A DNA stretch of 64,000 nucleotides, from contig QANZ01048112.1 of the NCBI GenBank assembly GCA_003254925.1, positions 59,616 to 123,615 on the forward strand, written 5' to 3'. A program made the translations under genes and the position numbers. This DNA comes from Chamaecrista fasciculata (Eukaryota; Streptophyta; Magnoliopsida; Fabales; Fabaceae). The notes beneath the pieces are model-generated. The model was not told the origin of the DNA, searched no databases, and was given only the letters and a program-made list of their open reading frames with translations. Positions 58,707 to 64,000 of this stretch are shown piece by piece. The number at the start of each line of letters is the position of its first letter. Within the stretch, counting starts at the first letter, position 1.

Positions 58707-59300
58707 CTAGTGTCATGCCCGCGCGTTGCGCGGAGTTCCAAAAAAGACTCGGGCTCTATATAATTATACTCATAGAGGAACAACGAAAAGAGAAACAAAA
58801 AAAAACGTTGAACATAAAGGTGAATCAATAAAAAGTATAAATACTAACAACCAACATAAAAAGATGTCCTAAAAGTTTTATCAAATGAATTACATCCAAA
58901 TACAACAAAATATAATGTTCTACCTAAAAAACAAATGAACTAATATTTGGAAAAAACCTCGCGATAAACAACGTTTGTCGTCATGTCAGCTCGAGGATAG
59001 TCATTATGACATATCAAAATCTTCAAACCTGCTCTGGATCGAACTCTGGACATTGCAACATTTAATTGACCATGGGTAAATATAGGACGACGAAGATAAA
59101 GACCAACGTTAGATAATGACTGGCCCTGGATGTGTTGGGAAAGGTTAAGCTTAGAACCTCTATCGAAAGATTGGTGACGGGTGTGTAGAGAGAAAGATTG
59201 ATAATGGAAGGACTGCCTCTCTATCGAAAGACCCGAGCATTTTACAGTGCTTTCAGTAAACGAATGAATTGAAGGTAGAATAAAGAAATGAATGGAATAG
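58707..59300 (-). mobile_element. Helitron 3' end with helicase tail
   Basis: On the minus strand the end has the perfect 6-bp-stem hairpin CCGCGCAACGCGCGG, then GCATGACACTAG followed by T. Upstream, 59130-58940 encodes the last part of a PIF1 helicase. The remaining element is absent; the inner boundary near 59300 is uncertain. Confidence 0.8.
58940..59130 (-). pseudogene. PIF1 helicase C-terminal fragment
   Basis: It reads GQSLSNVGLYLRRPIFTHGQ, then LNVAMSRVRSRAGLKILI and VVYREVFSKY with a stop at 58942-58940. It aligns with the end of the helicase at 46580-48235 but is clearly a different copy. Only about 60 residues remain. Confidence 0.8.
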
Positions 59301-59394
59301 CGATATCAAGGAACAAACCCCTCTAGTTTGTTACCCGAGAATATGGATGTGGCATAACATATTTCCTACCATTCAGTCTCTCAATAACAAAGCC

Positions 59395-59945
59395 ATCGAT
59401 TCCCGGGAGTTGCCCATGACTTGGCCGGGAGATGCCCGATGATGCCCCATGACTTGCCCATTGATGCCCGAGAGTTGCCCAGGACTTGGCCAGCAAAAGC
59501 CCCATGACTTGCCCGGGAGTTGCCCATGACTTGGCCTGGAGATGCCCGATGATGCCCCATGACTTGCCCATTGATTTCCCCGGAGTTGCCCATGACTTGG
59601 CCGGCCCGGGAGTTTCCCAGGACTTGGCCGGAAAAAGCCCCATGACTTGGCCGGGAGTTGCCCATGACTTGGCTGGGAGATGCTCGATGATGCCCCATGA
59701 CTGATCTAGGAGTTGCCCCGAGGCATGGCCTGAGGCATGCGCTCGAGCGCATGGGGTATGGGCTCGAGGCGAGTGCATGGGGAATGCACTTGACCGGATG
59801 GGGCATGCGCTCGAGCGCATTAGGCATGCGCTCGAGGGCACGGGGCATGAGCTCTAGGGCACGGGCATGGGGCATGCGCTCTAGGGCACGGGCATGGGGC
59901 AGGCGGTCGAGCGCATGTGGCATGATTGCGCTCGAGCGCGTCGGG
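59395..59945. repeat. GC-rich minisatellite
   Basis: The first part (to about 59725) repeats 'gggagttgcccatgacttgg' and 'gatgccccatgacttgccc' with a larger period of about 110-138 bp (starts at 59405, 59515, 59653). The second part repeats 'ggggcatgcgctcgagcgca'-type units of about 20-24 bp. Open frames exist on both strands only because stops are rare in such repeats; no protein is supported. Confidence 0.85.
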
Positions 59946-59946
59946 C

Positions 59947-60036
59947 CTAAACCCTAAACCCCAAATCCTAAAACTCTAAACCCTAAACGCTAAACCGTAA
60001 ACCCTAAACCCTAAACCCTAATCCCTAAATCCTAAA
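59947..60036. repeat. Short degenerate telomere-like tract
   Basis: About 12 copies of ccctaaa variants follow directly after the minisatellite. It is an interstitial telomere-like repeat, not a chromosome end. Confidence 0.8.
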
Positions 60037-60218
60037 ACAATTATATAGAGTTCAAATTCTGATTAAGACATTAATTCATGCCTTTGTAGCATATATTAGT
60101 AAATGTACATGATTTCATCATTCATTAATTCTAGGAATTTCATATTTAGTTCTATAACATTACATGCACAATACTTTTTAACTTAAGTGAAGTTCAATAT
60201 TATGCATTTTCTTTTTAG

Positions 60219-60700
60219 GGTAAATTATACTTTGGTACCCTGTGGTTTGACACTATTTCACTTTGGTACCCTGTGGTTTTAAACCCGACACTTTGGTGCC
60301 CTGTGGTATTCTCCATTAACACTTTGATACCCTTTGGAGCTATTTTGTAATTTTAACCATAACAAATTTTGCAAAAATTACATATTGACCTCAAAAAAAT
60401 TTNAAGGCGTCGTGACAGGCGTCGTGACACTATTTCACTTTGGTACCCTGTGGTTTTAAACCCGACACTTTGGTGCCCTGTGGTATTCTCCATTAACACT
60501 TTGATACCCTTTGGAGCTATTTTGTAATTTTAACCATAACAAATTNCAACCCCACAAAAATTTCAAAAAATTACAAATAGGTCCCTGGATACATATTATC
60601 TAGGGACTAAAATGAAAACTTTAAAAAAATTTTGGGAAAAGAAAACAATAATTGACCTGCCACCATTTTATGACCATATACTTAAAGTTGGAAAAAATTA
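60219..60700. repeat. MULE-like repeat arm with assembly duplication
   Basis: The left arm 'gggtaaattatactttggta' is related to 30486-31598. A 120-bp segment at 60249-60368 is repeated without change at 60426-60545, with single Ns at 60403 and 60546, so the assembly is unreliable here. The right arm was not seen. Confidence 0.6.
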
Positions 60701-60707
60701 CTTTTCT

Positions 60708-61145
60708 CTTATTTAATTAAATTATTTAAAATACTAACAAATTTATGAAAAATGTGGGGTTTGATTAATTGACCTTAATAAACTAATTCAATATATAAAA
60801 TAATGATATTAATAAAATCTATATATTAAATTTGACCCAATTAATTGATTTTATTCTCTAAATTTGAATTATAGATATTTTAGTGAACAAATCTTATCAA
60901 ATAATCATTTAGCCAATAAGATCAATATTCAAAAGTACTTATTACTTAATTAAAATATTTAAAATACTAAAAAAATTTCGAAAAAATTTGGAATTTGATT
61001 AATTGACCTTAATAAACTAATTAAATATTTAGCTAATGATATTAATAAAATCTATATACTAAATGTGACCCAATTAATCGATTTTATTCTCTAAATTTGG
61101 ATTATAGATATTTTATTGAGCAAATCTCAGCAAATAATCATTCCG
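60708..61145. repeat. Tandem pair, about 235-bp unit
   Basis: Two copies starting near 60710 and 60945 share 'tttgattaattgacctta' and 'attttattctctaaattt'. Divergence is moderate. AT-rich, no coding. Confidence 0.7.
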
Positions 61146-61154
61146 CCAAAAAGA

Positions 61155-63414
61155 TCAGAATTACAAAGATGCTGCTATATACTCGGCCTCCGTTGTAGAA
61201 TTAGTAATCGTGCTCTGCTTGGAACTTTTCCAACTCACGCTGCCACCGTTCAGGAGAAACACGTATCCAGACTGTGATTTTAAATCATCTTGGTCGGTTT
61301 GAAAACTGGCATCTGTGTAACCAATTACACATAGCTCTTCATCACTTCCACCATAAACCAAGAATTCATCATTAGTCCTTCTCAAGTACTTAAGGATGTT
61401 TTTGATAGCGGTCCAATGATCCTCACCAGGGTCTTGTTGGAACCGGCTCGTCATACTCAGGGCAAATGACACATCTGGTCGAGTACACAACATGACAAAC
61501 ATGATGGATCCTATTGCCGAAGCATAAGGGATGCCACTCATGCGCCCTCGCTCATCAAGTGTCTTGGGACACTGATTCTTGCTCAGGCCTAAACCATGAT
61601 TCATCGGTATGAATTTCTTCTTGGAATCCTGCATATTGAACCGTTTCAGTACCTTATCCAAGTAATGAACTTCCTAATCCATACAGCCTCCTTCGCTGCA
61701 TCTGATGCTGCTATATACTCGGCCTCCGTTGTAGAATCAGCAATCGTGCTCTGCTTGGAACTTTTCCAACTTACGCTGTCACCGTTCAGGAGAAACACGT
61801 ATCCAGACTGCGATTTTAAATCATCTTGGTCGATTTGAAAACTGGCATCTGTGTACCAATTACACATAGCTCTTCATCAGTTCCACCATAAACCAAGAAT
61901 TCATCCTTGGTCCTTCTCAAGTACTTAAGGATGTTTTTTACAGCGGTCCAAGGGGTAAAACCCGTAGGGTGCAAGTGGGTTTTCAAAGAGAAAACCGACA
62001 TGGATGGCGACATCAACGTCTTCAAGGCAAGGCGAGTTGCAAAGGGTTTACGCAACGTCATGGGATGACGAGACGTTTTCCCCAGTTGCAATGGCCGATA
62101 CCATTAGGATCCTGCTTGCCATAGTCGCATATTATGACTATGAGATATGGCAAATGGATGTCAAAACAGCATTCCTTAGAGGAAGGCTGCCCGAGGATGT
62201 GTACGTGACACAACCTGAGGGGTTTGTATATCCAGAGGAACCAGTAGAGGTGTGCAAGCTTTGGGAATCCATTTATGGATTGAAGCGAGCATCACGGAGT
62301 TGGAATCACCGTTTTGATGAAGTAGTCAAAAGAGTTTGGCTCCTTACAAAAACGCTGGCGAGCCTTGTGTTTACAAGAAGGTTAGTGGGAGCACGATTGT
62401 GTTCTTGGTGCTATATGTCAATGACATATTGCGCATTGGAAATAATATTCTAACTTTAAAGATTGTGAATCTTGGTTTGGAAATCTTTTTCAATGAAGGA
62501 CTGAGAAGCTGCCTATATTCTAGGCATTGAGATCTATAGAGATAGATCTTGTAGGCTTCTTGGATTGAGTCAGAGTACATGCTTGGATGAGGTACTGAAG
62601 GGGTTCAGTATGCAAGACTCCAAGAGGGATTCATGGCGATGAATCAAGGATTGACCCTGAGCAAGAAACAGTGTCCGAAGACACATGTTAAGCGAGGGCG
62701 CATGAGTCGCATCCCTTATGCTTTGGCAATAGGATCCGTCATGCTATGTACTCGACCCAATGTGTCGTTTGCCCTGAGCGTGACAAGCCGGTTCCAACGA
62801 GACCCTGCTGAGTATCATTAGACCGCTGTCATAAGCATCCTTGAGTACTTGGGAAGAACTAAGGATGAAATCTTGGATTATGGTGGAATTGTTGTGTAAG
62901 GGGTTACACAGGTGCCCGTTTTCCAAAACCTACCAAGATGTATCTAAATCGCAGTATGGATACGTGTTTCTCCTGAACTGATGGCATCGTGAGTTGGAAA
63001 GAGTTTCCAAGCAGAGAGCACGATTCCTGATTCTACAACAAAGGGTTGGTCGCGTGGAGACGCAGACCGTAAAACTAATGTCTGAGGAGTGATTGGTGGT
63101 CACCCTGTGGAGACAGGAAGACACCAAATGGGATTGGATCCCCACTGATGTTCCGACAGTGATATATGTATGCACATATATACACTCAGACATGATCACC
63201 TAGAGATGGTGATACCAAGATATGATAAGGTAGCAGACGAGGATGATGTTGCCGATCCTCTTATGACAATGTCATACGAGACCCCAGCACAGGTCTTACA
63301 TGAAGAGTCATGTAATGTCAGATGGATATTAGACACATTAATGGATGTTCCTAGTGTAGGAACAGTTTGATTAATGATTATACCTAGTGCAAGTGGGAGT
63401 CTGTTGGAGATTGT
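61155..63414. mobile_element. Ty1/copia fossil pieces, rearranged
   Basis: About 61155-61670 and 61690-61960 (minus strand) hold two copies of the copia RNase H region (for example GYTDASFQTDQDDLKSQSGY, TTEAEYIAAS). About 62000-63400 (plus strand) holds reverse transcriptase (YDYEIWQMDVKTAFLRG) and RNase H pieces, then a purine tract AAGTGGGAG and an LTR start TGTTGGAGATTGT at 63402, where the gap begins. The pieces lie in opposite orientations, so at least two broken elements or a rearrangement is present. All are heavily broken and old-looking. The LTR start is the same type as at 56298. Confidence 0.8.
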
Positions 63415-64000
63415 NNNNNNNNNNNNNNNNNNNNNNNNNNNNNNNNNNNNNNNNNNNNNNNNNNNNNNNNNNNNNNNNNNNNNNNNNNNNNNNNNNNNNN
63501 NNNNNNNNNNNNNNNNNNNNNNNNNNNNNNNNNNNNNNNNNNNNNNNNNNNNNNNNNNNNNNNNNNNNNNNNNNNNNNNNNNNNNNNNNNNNNNNNNNNN
63601 NNNNNNNNNNNNNNNNNNNNNNNNNNNNNNNNNNNNNNNNNNNNNNNNNNNNNNNNNNNNNNNNNNNNNNNNNNNNNNNNNNNNNNNNNNNNNNNNNNNN
63701 NNNNNNNNNNNNNNNNNNNNNNNNNNNNNNNNNNNNNNNNNNNNNNNNNNNNNNNNNNNNNNNNNNNNNNNNNNNNNNNNNNNNNNNNNNNNNNNNNNNN
63801 NNNNNNNNNNNNNNNNNNNNNNNNNNNNNNNNNNNNNNNNNNNNNNNNNNNNNNNNNNNNNNNNNNNNNNNNNNNNNNNNNNNNNNNNNNNNNNNNNNNN
63901 NNNNNNNNNNNNNNNNNNNNNNNNNNNNNNNNNNNNNNNNNNNNNNNNNNNNNNNNNNNNNNNNNNNNNNNNNNNNNNNNNNNNNNNNNNNNNNNNNNNN
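63415..64000. other. Assembly gap
   Basis: A run of N to the end of the window. It follows the start of a copia LTR, a typical place for a repeat-caused gap. Confidence 1.

Noticed and set aside
59323-59957. Long open frames on both strands (up to 180 residues) rich in Pro, Arg, His and Ala
   Set aside because: They lie inside a GC-rich minisatellite with few stop codons; overlapping frames are open on both strands and match no family.
1-64000. tRNA, rRNA or organelle-derived genes
   Set aside because: No cloverleaf with B-box text, no rRNA core words and no organelle proteins were seen by eye; a tRNAscan run would settle short cases.

Overview
The window is nuclear DNA of a eudicot plant. 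It is AT-rich, the genes carry typical plant introns (GT-AG) and plant-type proteins, and most of the sequence is a dense patchwork of plant transposable elements. The species cannot be named from the sequence. The last 586 bases are an assembly gap, and single Ns mark smaller joins.

Only two host protein genes are convincing. (1) A six-exon minus-strand gene at 3527-5971 encodes a 460-residue ACT-domain-repeat protein very close to Arabidopsis ACR4. All splice junctions and phases agree, and it looks intact. (2) A single-exon plus-strand UDP-glycosyltransferase of the UGT89 group (UGT89A2-like) lies at 39394-40839. It keeps a complete PSPG box, but its natural ATG is out of frame with the body and the linker between the two lobes seems to be about 25 residues short, so it may be a decaying copy.

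Layout: 0-0.4 kb, end of a hAT-like non-autonomous element. 1.5-2.5 kb, a Mutator-like (MULE) element with a 9-bp target duplication. 3.5-6.6 kb, ACR gene with probable leader intron and TATA region. 7-32 kb, gene-free DNA with many small terminal-inverted-repeat elements (MULE, hAT, PIF/Harbinger, Stowaway), a 179-bp miniature Helitron, a 308-bp tandem array, and a 2.0-kb fold-back element whose ends are two inverted 255-bp MITE-like modules. 33-35.6 kb, a related 2.6-kb MULE sharing the interior repeats. 36.4-42 kb, the UGT gene between two copies of one duplicated block; one copy holds a 180-bp mini-Helitron and the other shows the exact empty site. 42.1-54.1 kb, minus-strand Helitron sequence (RPA-like gene, PIF1 helicase, HUH Rep) split by a 3.8-kb hAT transposon with a perfect 8-bp target duplication. 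54.1-57 kb, copia-type LTR fossils. 57.8-60 kb, a pair of hAT MITEs, another Helitron 3' end with a helicase tail, a GC-rich minisatellite and telomere-like repeats. 60.2-63.4 kb, MULE-type repeats, an assembly duplication and broken Ty1/copia pieces.

No tRNA, rRNA, CRISPR array or organelle gene was seen. The most interesting material is structural: paired mini-Helitrons with an empty-site control, the composite fold-back MULE carrying telomere-like repeats, the nested Helitron/hAT/LTR stack, and the damaged UGT.
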